In this document: in pieces, positions 45,989 through 56,367 of the stretch | How positions within the stretch are numbered: the stretch's first letter is position 1 | Layout: every line of letters begins with the position of its first letter | Assembly: GCF_001651805.1 (NCBI RefSeq) | Contig: NZ_CP015839.1 | Span: 3,286,001-3,350,000 of the forward strand | Origin: Marinobacterium aestuarii | Lineage (GTDB): Bacteria; Pseudomonadota; Gammaproteobacteria; Pseudomonadales; Balneatricaceae | Direction of reading: 5' to 3' | DNA: 64,000 nt | Made by a program: the position numbers and the translations under genes | Notes under the pieces: generated by a model | What the model was told of the DNA's origin: nothing | The model's input: the letters and a program-made list of their open reading frames with translations, nothing else | Databases searched by the model: none

Positions 45989-47485
45989 TCAGCCGCCGCT
46001 CGCCGCGCTAACGATGCGCTCGGCACTGAATTCATGGCGCGCCACTTCGCTCACCGCCTGACCTTCGTGCATGATGATAATCCGGTCGGCCATGCCCATC
46101 ACCTCGGGCAATTCGCTCGACACCATGATCACCGCCAGCCCCTCCTGTACCAGCTCGGACATAAAGGCGTGCACCGCCGCCTTGGAGCCGATATCGATCC
46201 CCTTGGTCGGCTCGTCCAGAATGATCACCCGGGGCTGGGTCGCCAGCCACTTGCCGATCACCACCTTTTGCTGATTGCCGCCGGACAGGTTGCCGACCTT
46301 CTCGCGCCAGTCCGGCGCTTTCACCTGCAGGCGGCTGGCGTAGGTGTCGGCCAGAGCGTATTCAGCCTCCTCGTTTAGCCAGCCCGAGCGGTTGATCTGG
46401 CTCAGCTGCGGCAAACTGATGTTCTGGAAAATAGACATTTCCTGCACCGTACCCTGGGCCTGGCGCTCTTCGGGCACATAGACAATACCGGCCTTGATGG
46501 CATCCGCCGGCGAGCGAATATCCACCCTCTGCTGGCCGACTTCAACCCTGCCCTGCACCCCCTTGGAAACCCCAAAGAGCGCCTGCATCAGCTCGGTGCG
46601 CCCGGCCCCCACCAGGCCATAGAAGCCCAGAATTTCGCCCTGCCTGAGTTCGAAGCTGATATCGTCAAATTCGGTCGGGTGACTCAGCTGCTTGACCTGC
46701 AGCACTGTGTCACCGATCTCGGCGCTGGCCTTGGGATAGACCTGCTCCACGGTGCGCCCCACCATCAGGGTTACCAGACCTGCTTCATCGATCTCGTCAA
46801 TGCGGCCATCCCCCACGTAGCAGCCATCGCGAAAGACGGTGTAGCGATCGGCGATGGCAAAAATTTCGTCAAACTTGTGGCTGATAAACATGATGGCGCA
46901 ACCGGCCTGCTTCAGCCGCCGCACAATGGCGTAAAGCTCTTCGATTTCATGATGGGACAGGGCCGCGGTGGGCTCGTCCAGAATCACAACCTGAGCATCA
47001 AAGGACAGCGCCCGGGCAATGGCCACCATGTGGCGCTGACCAATACTGAGGTATTTGAGGCGGGTTTGAGGGTCTACAGGAGCTTCAATATCCTGCAGTA
47101 TCTGGCCCGCACGTGCATGCATGGCGTCCCAGTCGAGCTGCTTGAAGCGCCCCTTGGTGAGGTAGTGGCCGGCGAAGATATTTTCGGTGACGCTGAGCTC
47201 GTCAAACAGCACCGTTTCCTGATGAATGGCGGTAATGCCGAGCTGGCGCGCCGCGTCCGGCGTATCCAGGCATATGGCTTCGCCGCGAAAGCGCAACTCG
47301 CCGGCGTCGGGCTGATAGATACCGGTCATGGTCTTGACCAGGGTGGACTTGCCGGCACCGTTCTCGCCGATAAGCGCCGTTACCTGGCCGGGATAGAGGT
47401 CCAGCTGTACCTGATCGAGCGCCTTGACACCCGGAAAGGACTTGCTGACGCCCCGCAAGGAAAACAAGGGGTTGGAATCAGACAT
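45989..47485 (-). CDS. rhaT: L-rhamnose ABC importer ATPase (RhaT type, fused double domain)
   Basis: A 498-residue ATPase with two domains: Walker [10 protein letters not shown] (40-48), signature LSIGQRHMVAIARA, LDEPTAAL; then the degenerate [22 protein letters not shown] and LDEPTKGID. The Rhizobium RhaT name is used; it is not the E. coli rhamnose-proton symporter RhaT. An 84-bp gap with a hairpin separates it from rhaS. Confidence 0.88.
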   Translation of the reverse strand: MSDSNPLFSLRGVSKSFPGVKALDQVQLDLYPGQVTALIGENGAGKSTLVKTMTGIYQPDAGELRFRGEAICLDTPDAARQLGITAIHQETVLFDELSVTENIFAGHYLTKGRFKQLDWDAMHARAGQILQDIEAPVDPQTRLKYLSIGQRHMVAIARALSFDAQVVILDEPTAALSHHEIEELYAIVRRLKQAGCAIMFISHKFDEIFAIADRYTVFRDGCYVGDGRIDEIDEAGLVTLMVGRTVEQVYPKASAEIGDTVLQVKQLSHPTEFDDISFELRQGEILGFYGLVGAGRTELMQALFGVSKGVQGRVEVGQQRVDIRSPADAIKAGIVYVPEERQAQGTVQEMSIFQNISLPQLSQINRSGWLNEEAEYALADTYASRLQVKAPDWREKVGNLSGGNQQKVVIGKWLATQPRVIILDEPTKGIDIGSKAAVHAFMSELVQEGLAVIMVSSELPEVMGMADRIIIMHEGQAVSEVARHEFSAERIVSAASGG

Positions 47486-47529
47486 GGTGATTTCTTCTTA
47501 TAGGTAACACGGGACAAGAAACGTGCAGG

Positions 47530-47561
47530 GTGCAGCAGGCCCCCTGAGGGCCCTGCTGCAC
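47530..47561 (-). other. mRNA hairpin between rhaS and rhaT
   Basis: Perfect 10-bp arms GTGCAGCAGG (47530-47539) and CCTGCTGCAC (47552-47561), no T-run. This is the usual place for a 3' stabiliser that raises binding-protein mRNA above the rest of the operon. Confidence 0.6.
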
Positions 47562-47569
47562 GCCAGGAC

Positions 47570-48565
47570 TTAAAAAATATCCGCGAACGCATGCACGTTG
47601 GAGGCGTTGTAAATGAAGGGCTCGGCCATGGCGGCACTGCCGTCTGCATCAAGGCTCGCAGTACCAATTCGGCCCATGCCAACGCTGGAATCGGTCGCGG
47701 AACCCTTGACCAGATTGTAGGAAATCATGGTGGCGGCGTAGCCCAGATCGATGGGGTTCCAGATGGCAAAGCTTTTCACTACACCGGAATCCACATGCCC
47801 GGCCAGCTCAGAGGGCAGACCCAGACCGGTAACAAAGACCTCTCCGGCCCGGCCCTGGTCATGCACTGCCTGCGCAGCGGCCACGATGCCCACCGACGTC
47901 GGTGATACTATGGCTTTCAGGTTGGGGTAGGATTTGAGCAAACCCACGGTTTCGCGGTAACTCTTGTCCGCCAGGTCATCGCCATAGACGGTGGTGACCA
48001 GATTCAGGTTCGGGTACTGCGGCAGCACCTTCTTCATTTCGTCGATCCAGATATTCTGATTGGTCGAGGTCGGCGTGGCACTGAGGATGGCGATATCGCC
48101 CTGCTCGGCACCCGAGGCGAGCACAGCTTCAGCCGCCAGTTTGACGTTCATTTCGCCGATGAGTGCATTGCTGGAAGGATTAAGATGCACCTGACGACCG
48201 TCTGGCGCGACACCCGAATCCCAGGACACCACCTTGATACCCCGCTGCTGCGCCTTTTTCAGAATAGGTACCAGGGCATCGGTATCATTGGCGGATACGG
48301 CAATGGCATCCACCTTCTGCGCGATCAAGGAATTGATCACCTCGATCTGGCCTTCCGCGGTGGTGGAGGTGGGGCCTGTATAGATGACTTCCACATCGCC
48401 CAATTCCTTGGCGGCCTCCTGAGCCCCCTCGTTGGCGGCCTCGAAAAAGCCGATCCCCAGCGCTTTGACCACCAGGCCAATGCGCACCGAATCAGCCTGT
48501 ACCAGGCCACTGCTTGCCATTGCTGCTGCCACCAGGGCGCTGGCCACTAATTTTTTAAAAGGCAT
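47570..48565 (-). CDS. rhaS: L-rhamnose periplasmic binding protein (RhaS type)
   Basis: A 331-residue receptor with a signal peptide (VQA at 22-24). Binding-protein segments include VSANDTDALVPIL, WDSGVAPDGRQ and SPTSVGIVAAAQAV. It is the first structural gene after the regulator, as in Rhizobium rhaRSTPQ. It is not the AraC-type RhaS of E. coli. Confidence 0.87.
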   Translation of the reverse strand: MPFKKLVASALVAAAMASSGLVQADSVRIGLVVKALGIGFFEAANEGAQEAAKELGDVEVIYTGPTSTTAEGQIEVINSLIAQKVDAIAVSANDTDALVPILKKAQQRGIKVVSWDSGVAPDGRQVHLNPSSNALIGEMNVKLAAEAVLASGAEQGDIAILSATPTSTNQNIWIDEMKKVLPQYPNLNLVTTVYGDDLADKSYRETVGLLKSYPNLKAIVSPTSVGIVAAAQAVHDQGRAGEVFVTGLGLPSELAGHVDSGVVKSFAIWNPIDLGYAATMISYNLVKGSATDSSVGMGRIGTASLDADGSAAMAEPFIYNASNVHAFADIF

Positions 48566-48622
48566 ATCAGGTCTCCGTCTCGCTTGTTGTTGTTATCACG
48601 ACAGTCGCCCGTGGGGCGATTC

Positions 48623-49411
48623 TTATCCGCTGGCTGCATCGGCCCGGGCTATCACGAGCCGGCAACCGGTATCCTCAATCAGCTTCTGTGTTTTGGCATC
48701 CACTCCTGCATCCGTAATGACGATATCCAGCTGTGTCAGCGGGCATACAATCAGACTGCTGCGCTGGGCAAACTTGCTGCTATCTACCAGCAGAACCCGT
48801 TGTTCGGCCTGGCGCAGCAGACGTGTGGTGCCCTGCACTATCTGCGGGTCTGTTTCCATTACCCCCAGGGCACCCACGCCCTGGGCACCGAAAAACATCT
48901 TGGCGGCATAAAAACTGGCCGAGCCATCTTCCGGAAACGGACTCAGAATCAGATTCTGCTCCCGATACACCTTGCCGCCCGGCAAGGTCACGCTGCACTT
49001 GCTGTGCTTGAGCAGGTAGTCGGCGATGACAAACGAATTGGTCATCACATGCAGCTGCCGGTTCTTGAGGTACTCGGCCATCATGTACGCGGTGGAACCA
49101 CCACCGATAATGATCGACTCCCCCTCTTCACAGAGTGCCGCGGCCTCCCTGGCCACCAGGCGCTTGGCCTTGGCGTTGATCGTCTGGCTGATGGCGAAGG
49201 GCCTTCCCGCCAGGCTGGTGGTGGTGGGCGGGTGCAAAGACTCAGCCCCGCCGCGCACCTTCTTCAACTTGCCGACCTTGTGCAAAAAGCTTATATCCCG
49301 CCGGATGGTCGCCTCCGAAGCACCGAGCAGCTCCACCAGGTGGCTGACCGTTGCCACCGGCTTCTCTGCAACCTCGGCCAGGATGATTCTATGTCGTTCA
49401 CGTTCGTGCAT
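48623..49411 (-). CDS. rhaR: DeoR-family regulator of L-rhamnose catabolism
   Basis: A 262-residue DeoR-type repressor: N-terminal winged HTH (VATVSHLVELLGASEATIRRDISFLH, then KKVRGGAES) and a C-terminal sugar-phosphate-sensing domain (IIGGGSTAYMM). The ATG at 49411 has AAGGA 6 nt upstream; the longer TTG start adds a non-homologous extension. It is divergent from rhaD, with inverted GATTGATA/TATCAATC sites between, and 57 bp ahead of rhaS. Confidence 0.9.
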   Translation of the reverse strand: MHERERHRIILAEVAEKPVATVSHLVELLGASEATIRRDISFLHKVGKLKKVRGGAESLHPPTTTSLAGRPFAISQTINAKAKRLVAREAAALCEEGESIIIGGGSTAYMMAEYLKNRQLHVMTNSFVIADYLLKHSKCSVTLPGGKVYREQNLILSPFPEDGSASFYAAKMFFGAQGVGALGVMETDPQIVQGTTRLLRQAEQRVLLVDSSKFAQRSSLIVCPLTQLDIVITDAGVDAKTQKLIEDTGCRLVIARADAASG

Positions 49412-49467
49412 AATCAGTCCTTGTCGATCAATATGGCGTATCAAAAAGGCTATTGCAAGCAAATTAT

Positions 49468-49534
49468 GATTGATAATGATCGCTATTGACTAGAAATGTG
49501 TACTGGTATAAATTCAAAACCGTCAATATCAATC
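49468..49534. promoter_or_regulatory. Paired sites in the rhaR-rhaD divergent promoter
   Basis: GATTGATA (49468-49475) and its inverse TATCAATC (49527-49534), 51 bp apart, flanked by AT-rich DNA. DeoR proteins often bind such separated repeats. Confidence 0.45.
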
Positions 49535-49622
49535 AAATAACTCCAATAACGCAAAACCCGTCACGATTGTGACAAGTTTTGCTTGCTTCAGCTAATAATT
49601 AATAGAAAAGAGGTTGTCCGCC

Positions 49623-51728
49623 ATGCCCGCACTTGAAAGCCCCCTTCGCCAGATCCCCAATCAGTGGGATGATCAGAAAGCCGCCAGCCTGACGGAACCG
49701 GAGCTGCTGCAATACCGCTCCAATCTGCTGGGGTCCGACATGCGCGTGACCAATTACGGCGGGGGCAATACCTCGGCCAAGATAGCGTGCACCGACCCAC
49801 TCAGCGGCCAGGCCACTGAGGTTCTCTGGGTCAAAGGCTCGGGCGGCGATATCGGCAGCATGGATCTGGCGGGCTTTGCGACCCTTTATATGGACAAACT
49901 GCAGGCCCTGAAGAATCTCTACCAGGGCGAGCAGCACGAAGATGACATGGTGGCCTATCTGGCACACTGCACCTTCAACCTCAACAGCCGTGCCGCCAGC
50001 ATCGACACGCCGCTGCATGCCTATGTACCTTACAAGCACGTCGATCACCTGCACCCCGATGCCGTGATTGCCATCGCCGCCAGCAAGAACAGCCGCGAAC
50101 TGACCGAAACCATTTATGGCGCCGATATCGGCTGGCTCAGCTGGCGCCGGCCCGGCTTTCAGCTGGGACTGGAACTGGAAAAGATCGCCCGTGAAAACCC
50201 GCACCTCAAGGGCGTGGTACTGGAAGCCCACGGCCTCTTTACCTGGGCCGACAGCGCCAGGGAATGCTATGAAGTATCACTGGAGATGATCAACCGCGCC
50301 CAGTCCTGGCTGGATGACCGCCTGCAGGGTCGCGCCTCCTTCGGCGGTGCCAGCCACCCGTCTCTGAGCGAGATTGAGCGCCAGCGTATCGCCAGCCAGC
50401 TGATGCCGATCATTCGCGGCAAAAGCAGCGAAAAGCAGCGCCAGATCGGCCACTTCAACGACAGTGCCGAGGTGCTGGAGTTCGTCAACAGCGCCCAGCT
50501 TGAACCCCTGGCAGAGCTGGGAACCTCCTGCCCGGATCACTTTCTGCGCACCAAGATCAAGCCGCTGGTACTGGCCTATAATCCGGCACAGGACAATCTG
50601 GACGCCGTCATCGAAGGCCTGGATAACCAGCTCGCCGATTACCGTGCCGACTATGCCGCCTATTATGAGCGCTGCAAGCACGACAACAGCCCGGCGCTGC
50701 GCGACGCCAACCCGGTGGTCTACCTGATTCCCGGTGTCGGCATGCTGACCTTCGCCAAGGACAAGGCCACCGCCCGCATCGCCGGCGAGTTTTACGTCAA
50801 TGCCATCAATGTGATGCGCGGCGCATCCGGCGTCAGCCAGTACATGGGGCTGCCGGAACAGGACGCCTTCGATATAGAATACTGGCTGCTCGAAGAAGCC
50901 AAGCTGCAGCGCATGCCCAAGCCCAAGGCTCTGGCCGGGCGCGTTGCCCTGATCACCGGCGGCGCCGGTGGCATAGGCCGGGCCACGGCACAGCGCATGC
51001 TGAATGAAGGCGCCTGCGTGATGCTGACCGATATTGATCAGAACAGCCTGAACGAAACCCTGGAAGCCTTTCAGCAGCAATACGGCGCCGACCAGGTTGA
51101 CGCCGTGCGCATGGATGTCACCGACGAGCAGCAGGTACAGCAGGCCTTCAGCAGCAGCTGTCTGCGCTTTGGCGGCGTTGATATCCTGGTGTCCAACGCC
51201 GGTATCGCCTCGTCGTCGCCGCTGGATGAAACCACCCTGGAGAACTGGAACTTCAATCAGAATATTCTTTCTACCGGTTACTTCCTGGTCTCCCGCGAAG
51301 CCTTTGCACTGATGAAGCGACAGAAAATGGGCGGCTCCATTGTATTTGTCGCCAGCAAGAATGGTCTGGTAGCCTCGGCCAACGCCGCGGCCTACTGCAC
51401 CGCCAAGGCGGCTGAAATTCAGCTGGCGCGCTGCGTTGCCCTCGAAGGCGCCCCCCACGGCATCCGTGCCAATGTGGTCAACCCGGATGCGGTACTGCGC
51501 GGCTCCAAGATCTGGACCGGAAAATGGAAGGAAGAACGTGCCAGCGCCTACCAGATGAACACCGATGAGCTGGAGGAGCACTACCGCCAGCGCAGCCTGC
51601 TCAAGCGCAACGTCTTCCCGGAAGATATTGCCGAAGGCGTGTACTTCTTCGTGGCCGACCTGTCGTCCAAGTCGACCGGCAACGTGCTCAATGTTGATGC
51701 CGGCCACGCACCCTCCTTTACCCGCTAA
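49623..51728 (+). CDS. rhaD: Bifunctional rhamnulose-1-phosphate aldolase / lactaldehyde dehydrogenase
   Basis: A 701-residue fusion. Residues about 1-430 are a class II aldolase/adducin domain (NYGGGNTSAKI, the metal-binding His cluster in PLHAYVPYKHVDHLHP). Residues about 435-701 are a short-chain dehydrogenase (ITGGAGGIGRA, LVSNAGIASS, YCTAKAA). Together they split L-rhamnulose 1-phosphate to dihydroxyacetone phosphate and L-lactaldehyde and oxidise the aldehyde to lactate. The ATG at 49623 has AGAGG 9 nt upstream. It is followed after 43 bp by the isomerase gene. Confidence 0.93.
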   Translation: MPALESPLRQIPNQWDDQKAASLTEPELLQYRSNLLGSDMRVTNYGGGNTSAKIACTDPLSGQATEVLWVKGSGGDIGSMDLAGFATLYMDKLQALKNLYQGEQHEDDMVAYLAHCTFNLNSRAASIDTPLHAYVPYKHVDHLHPDAVIAIAASKNSRELTETIYGADIGWLSWRRPGFQLGLELEKIARENPHLKGVVLEAHGLFTWADSARECYEVSLEMINRAQSWLDDRLQGRASFGGASHPSLSEIERQRIASQLMPIIRGKSSEKQRQIGHFNDSAEVLEFVNSAQLEPLAELGTSCPDHFLRTKIKPLVLAYNPAQDNLDAVIEGLDNQLADYRADYAAYYERCKHDNSPALRDANPVVYLIPGVGMLTFAKDKATARIAGEFYVNAINVMRGASGVSQYMGLPEQDAFDIEYWLLEEAKLQRMPKPKALAGRVALITGGAGGIGRATAQRMLNEGACVMLTDIDQNSLNETLEAFQQQYGADQVDAVRMDVTDEQQVQQAFSSSCLRFGGVDILVSNAGIASSSPLDETTLENWNFNQNILSTGYFLVSREAFALMKRQKMGGSIVFVASKNGLVASANAAAYCTAKAAEIQLARCVALEGAPHGIRANVVNPDAVLRGSKIWTGKWKEERASAYQMNTDELEEHYRQRSLLKRNVFPEDIAEGVYFFVADLSSKSTGNVLNVDAGHAPSFTR

Positions 51729-51771
51729 GCCATGGGGCCCTGCGGGGCCCGAACTGCCCGAGGTTTACACC

Positions 51772-53085
51772 ATGACAACAAAAACAATGACCACAAAATT
51801 CATGATCGACACCCAGCTCATTGCCGAACAGAATGCCCGCCAGCAGAGCGCCCTGGACAGCGATTACGCCGCACTCGGTGAACGCCTGGCCCGTGCCGGC
51901 GGCGATATCGAGACCCTGACCGAACAGGCACGCCAGTTCGCCGTCGCCCTGCCCTCCTGGGGCCTTGGCACCGGCGGCACCCGCTTTGCACGCTTCCCCG
52001 GCATGGGTGAGCCGCGCAACATCTTTGAGAAAATAGATGACTGTGCCGTGGTGCATCAGCTCGGCCAGGCCACACCCGCCGTATCGCTGCATATCCCCTG
52101 GGATACCCCCTCGGATCCGTCTGAGCTGCTGCAAATTGCCAACGATCGCGGCCTGCATTTCGATGCGATGAACTCCAACACCTTCCAGGATCAGAAAGCT
52201 CAGCCAGAATCCTACAAGTACGGCAGCCTGAGCCACAGCTCCAAAGCCGTGCGGGACCAGGCGGTAGAGCACAATATCGAGGTTATCGAACTGGGCCGCA
52301 AACTTGGCTCCAACGCCCTCACCGTCTGGGTGGGCGATGGCTCCAACTTCCCGGGTCAGCAGAATTTCAACCGTGCCTTCTCGCGCTATCTCGACAGCAC
52401 CAGCGCCATTTACAACGCGCTGCCGGATGACTGGAGCATGCAGCTGGAACACAAGATGTTCGAGCCGGCGTTCTACTCCACCGTGATTCAGGACTGGGGC
52501 AGCAGCTACCTGGCCGCCACCCAGATCGGCGAGCGCTGCAAGTGCCTGGTGGATCTTGGCCACCACGCACCCAACGTCAATATCGAAATGATCGTGTCCC
52601 GCCTGGCCCAGTTCGGCAAGCTCGGCGGCTTCCACTTCAACGACAGCAAGTACGGCGACGACGATCTGGACAGCGGTTCGATCAACCCCTACCAGCTGTT
52701 CCTGGTGTTCAATGAACTGGTGGATATCACACAGCGCCAGCCAAACTTTGCGCCCTTCTACATGCTGGATCAGTCACATAATGTCACAGACCCGATCGAA
52801 AGCCTGATCTACAGCGCGGCTGAAGTGCAGCGGGCCTACGTCAAGGCGCTGCTGATTGATCGCAGCACCCTGGAAGGCTACCAGGACGGCAACGATGCCC
52901 TTATGGCCCAGGCCACCCTGAAGGCGGCCTATAACCTGGATATTGAACCCATTCTGCAGATGGCACGCCTGCGCAGCAACGGCGCCATAGATCCGATCAG
53001 CGCCTACCGCGCCAGCGGCTACCGGGCGCAGTGCGGCAAGGATCGCCCGGCGAGCAAGAACAGCAGCGGCTCCGGTATCGTCTGA
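51772..53085 (+). CDS. rhaI: L-rhamnose isomerase (Rhizobium RhaI type)
   Basis: A 437-residue TIM-barrel isomerase converting L-rhamnose to L-rhamnulose. Metal-binding segments are LEHKMFEPAFYSTV, LVDLGHHAPNVNIE and HFNDSKYGDDDLDSG. GAGG precedes the ATG at 51772; the open frame extends into rhaD but that part is out of the family. Together with rhaD it forms the divergent catabolic operon, closed by a terminator at 53140. Confidence 0.92.
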   Translation: MTTKTMTTKFMIDTQLIAEQNARQQSALDSDYAALGERLARAGGDIETLTEQARQFAVALPSWGLGTGGTRFARFPGMGEPRNIFEKIDDCAVVHQLGQATPAVSLHIPWDTPSDPSELLQIANDRGLHFDAMNSNTFQDQKAQPESYKYGSLSHSSKAVRDQAVEHNIEVIELGRKLGSNALTVWVGDGSNFPGQQNFNRAFSRYLDSTSAIYNALPDDWSMQLEHKMFEPAFYSTVIQDWGSSYLAATQIGERCKCLVDLGHHAPNVNIEMIVSRLAQFGKLGGFHFNDSKYGDDDLDSGSINPYQLFLVFNELVDITQRQPNFAPFYMLDQSHNVTDPIESLIYSAAEVQRAYVKALLIDRSTLEGYQDGNDALMAQATLKAAYNLDIEPILQMARLRSNGAIDPISAYRASGYRAQCGKDRPASKNSSGSGIV

Positions 53086-53139
53086 TTGGCTGAGCACCTG
53101 GGCTGGCGCTGCCGGCCCAAGTCGCGCGGTGAAACACCC

Positions 53140-53166
53140 AAAATCGGCTCATCTGAGCCGATTTTT
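53140..53166 (+). terminator. Terminator of rhaDI
   Basis: AAAATCGGCTC-ATCT-GAGCCGATTTTT, a perfect stem with a T-run 55 bp after the rhaI stop. Confidence 0.88.
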
Positions 53167-53247
53167 CATTTCCCCCTGACAATACCCCTAGGCACCGACC
53201 TTTCCGGCACCTGCCCCCCACCGTACCGGGCAGGCCTCGGGTGCCGC

Positions 53248-53271
53248 AACACCGAAACACCGAAACACCGA
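53248..53271. repeat. Octamer repeat, three copies of AACACCGA
   Basis: Three perfect 8-bp units followed by AACA. A fourth short tandem array in intergenic DNA of this window. Confidence 0.85.
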
Positions 53272-53416
53272 AACAAATAGAATATTCATTCTTATTGTGT
53301 ATTATATAGAACGTACATTCCTTGTCGAACAATGCACGATGTTCGGATCCGCAGCGCCAGCAAGCCCTGAAGGTCGTTCATGTCGGGCAGCCCACAGGCT
53401 AACAGAGGTCACTCCC

Positions 53417-53602
53417 ATGCATAACACAGCCGCGAAAAGCACAGCACAGCAGGATGCCGAGCCCCAAAACCGCACACAGGCGTGGCCCAACGATTTCAAC
53501 CTGCGGGCAGAAGCCGCGGAACAGCAGGAAGTGGTGCGAGCCGCCAAAACCTGGCACCCGCGCCAGACCCCAGCCCTGACCTGCTCCGAATACGATTTTT
53601 AA
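53417..53602 (+). CDS. Possible 61-residue polar protein, unknown
   Basis: An ATG with AGAGG 8 nt upstream opens a 61-residue frame rich in Ala, Gln and Glu, with no hydrophobic segment and no family I recognise. It lies between the rhaI terminator and eno. Support is limited to the ribosome site. Confidence 0.35.
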   Translation: MHNTAAKSTAQQDAEPQNRTQAWPNDFNLRAEAAEQQEVVRAAKTWHPRQTPALTCSEYDF

Positions 53603-53751
53603 GCGCCTGGTTCAGAGCCGCAAGCAGTAAGCCCCAGCACCAGCACCAAAAAACAACGTCAGCAAGACCCGACCGCAAGACGAGGCCGAACACGAAACAA
53701 AGATTAATTAACCAAAAATAGCTGTCATAAAAATATAATTTGGCAAATATA

Positions 53752-53767
53752 TTGGTAAACAAACCAA
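53752..53767. promoter_or_regulatory. Dyad TTGGT-AAACAA-ACCAA upstream of eno
   Basis: Inverted repeat with 5-bp arms in an AT-rich region 155 bp before the eno start. A regulator is not known. Confidence 0.35.
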
Positions 53768-53799
53768 AATTTCTCGACCAGACGCCCTATTGCGGTTAG

Positions 53800-55218
<1,419 letters not shown>

Positions 55219-55253
55219 GCCGCCCCTTCTCCGCCAAAGGAAACGAGACGAAC

Positions 55254-56015
55254 ATGATGCAATCACTGGTTATCGGCAACTGGAAGATGAACGGCAGCCT
55301 GTCGGCCAACGAAGTACTGCTCGATCAGCTGCTGCCGGCACTGATCGATCTCAAGGGCGTTCAGATTGTATTGTGTCCGCCGTTTCCCTATATCTCCCAG
55401 GCTGACTCGCGCCTGCTGGGCAGCCAGATTCTGCTGGGGGCCCAAAACCTCAATGCCCAGGAATCTGGCGCCCATACGGGCGAGGTCAGCGCACGCATGC
55501 TCAAGGACCTGAACTGCCGCTATGTGCTGATTGGCCATTCGGAACGGCGCAGCCTCTATGGCGAAACCGACACCGACACGGCACAGAAGTTGATCGCCGC
55601 CAAGCTTGCCGGCCTTATACCGGTGCTCTGCGTGGGGGAAAGCCTGCAGGAACGCCAGAGCGGCAGCACCGAAACCGTGGTTGCCCGCCAGCTGCAGGCC
55701 GTCATAGACAGCCTTGGCATCGAGACCCTCAAAGGTTGCGTCATTGCCTATGAACCGGTCTGGGCCATCGGTACTGGCGAAACGGCAACACCGGAACAGG
55801 CTCAGGCGGTACACGGCTTTATCCGCCGCTTGCTTGCCCGCCAGTCTGCGGCCATTGCCGAGCGCTTGCCGCTGCTCTATGGCGGCAGTGTGAAAGCCGA
55901 CAACGCCGCCGCCCTGCTCGCCCAGGCCGATATCAACGGCGCTCTGGTCGGCGGTGCATCCCTGGATGCCGCCGCCTTTGCAGCCATCTGCCAGGCCGCT
56001 GCGCTGCACAACTAA
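55254..56015 (+). CDS. tpiA: Triose-phosphate isomerase
   Basis: A 253-residue TIM: GNWKMNG near the N-terminus (K11), active-site His in LIGHSERR, catalytic Glu in IAYEPVWAIGTG, and the phosphate-binding LLYGGSVKADN. It converts dihydroxyacetone phosphate, the product of RhaD, to glyceraldehyde 3-phosphate. It starts 36 bp after eno and is presumably co-transcribed. An extra copy beside the housekeeping one is likely. Confidence 0.95.
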   Translation: MMQSLVIGNWKMNGSLSANEVLLDQLLPALIDLKGVQIVLCPPFPYISQADSRLLGSQILLGAQNLNAQESGAHTGEVSARMLKDLNCRYVLIGHSERRSLYGETDTDTAQKLIAAKLAGLIPVLCVGESLQERQSGSTETVVARQLQAVIDSLGIETLKGCVIAYEPVWAIGTGETATPEQAQAVHGFIRRLLARQSAAIAERLPLLYGGSVKADNAAALLAQADINGALVGGASLDAAAFAAICQAAALHN

Positions 56016-56367
56016 GAGGGCAGCTAAGAGCTAGCGTGATTAAGCAGCTCGACTGCTCTTTCAGGACTCCTGTCTGTCAGAAGAATGCTCAACCTGCACC
56101 CGGCACAGGCACAGGCACAAGCCCTGCGCCGGGTCAGCTCCACACCCTTGCGGGCGTAGCTTCCAACTACAAGCGGTCGATTAAAGCGGGCGATGTTTAC
56201 CCGCCAGCAGCTGCACCTCAAGACCTTCATGCGTTGGTTCTAAAAATAATTATTTACGTAAATATACGTAAATAATATCGACCGCACGGCAAAATACGGT
56301 TACATTCCAACCAGCAGACGGCACGCGCCTGCGGTTTAACTCACCTATTTTATGGAGGGCAATGATC
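56016..56367. other. Non-coding region between tpiA and gapN
   Basis: 352 bp. It contains a GC-rich hairpin-capable stretch (ACCCGGC...GCCGGGT around 56098-56138) and the 28-bp palindrome at 56249-56276. No gene seen. Confidence 0.6.
56249..56276. promoter_or_regulatory. 28-bp perfect palindrome upstream of gapN
   Basis: Arms ATTATTTACGTA and TACGTAAATAAT around AATA, i.e. 12-bp perfect arms with two TACGTA half-palindromes. It lies 91 bp upstream of the gapN start, so a strong operator candidate. Confidence 0.65.

Noticed and set aside
50277-51707. 476-residue frame antisense to rhaD
   Set aside because: Shadow of a long GC-rich gene, no start signal and no family.
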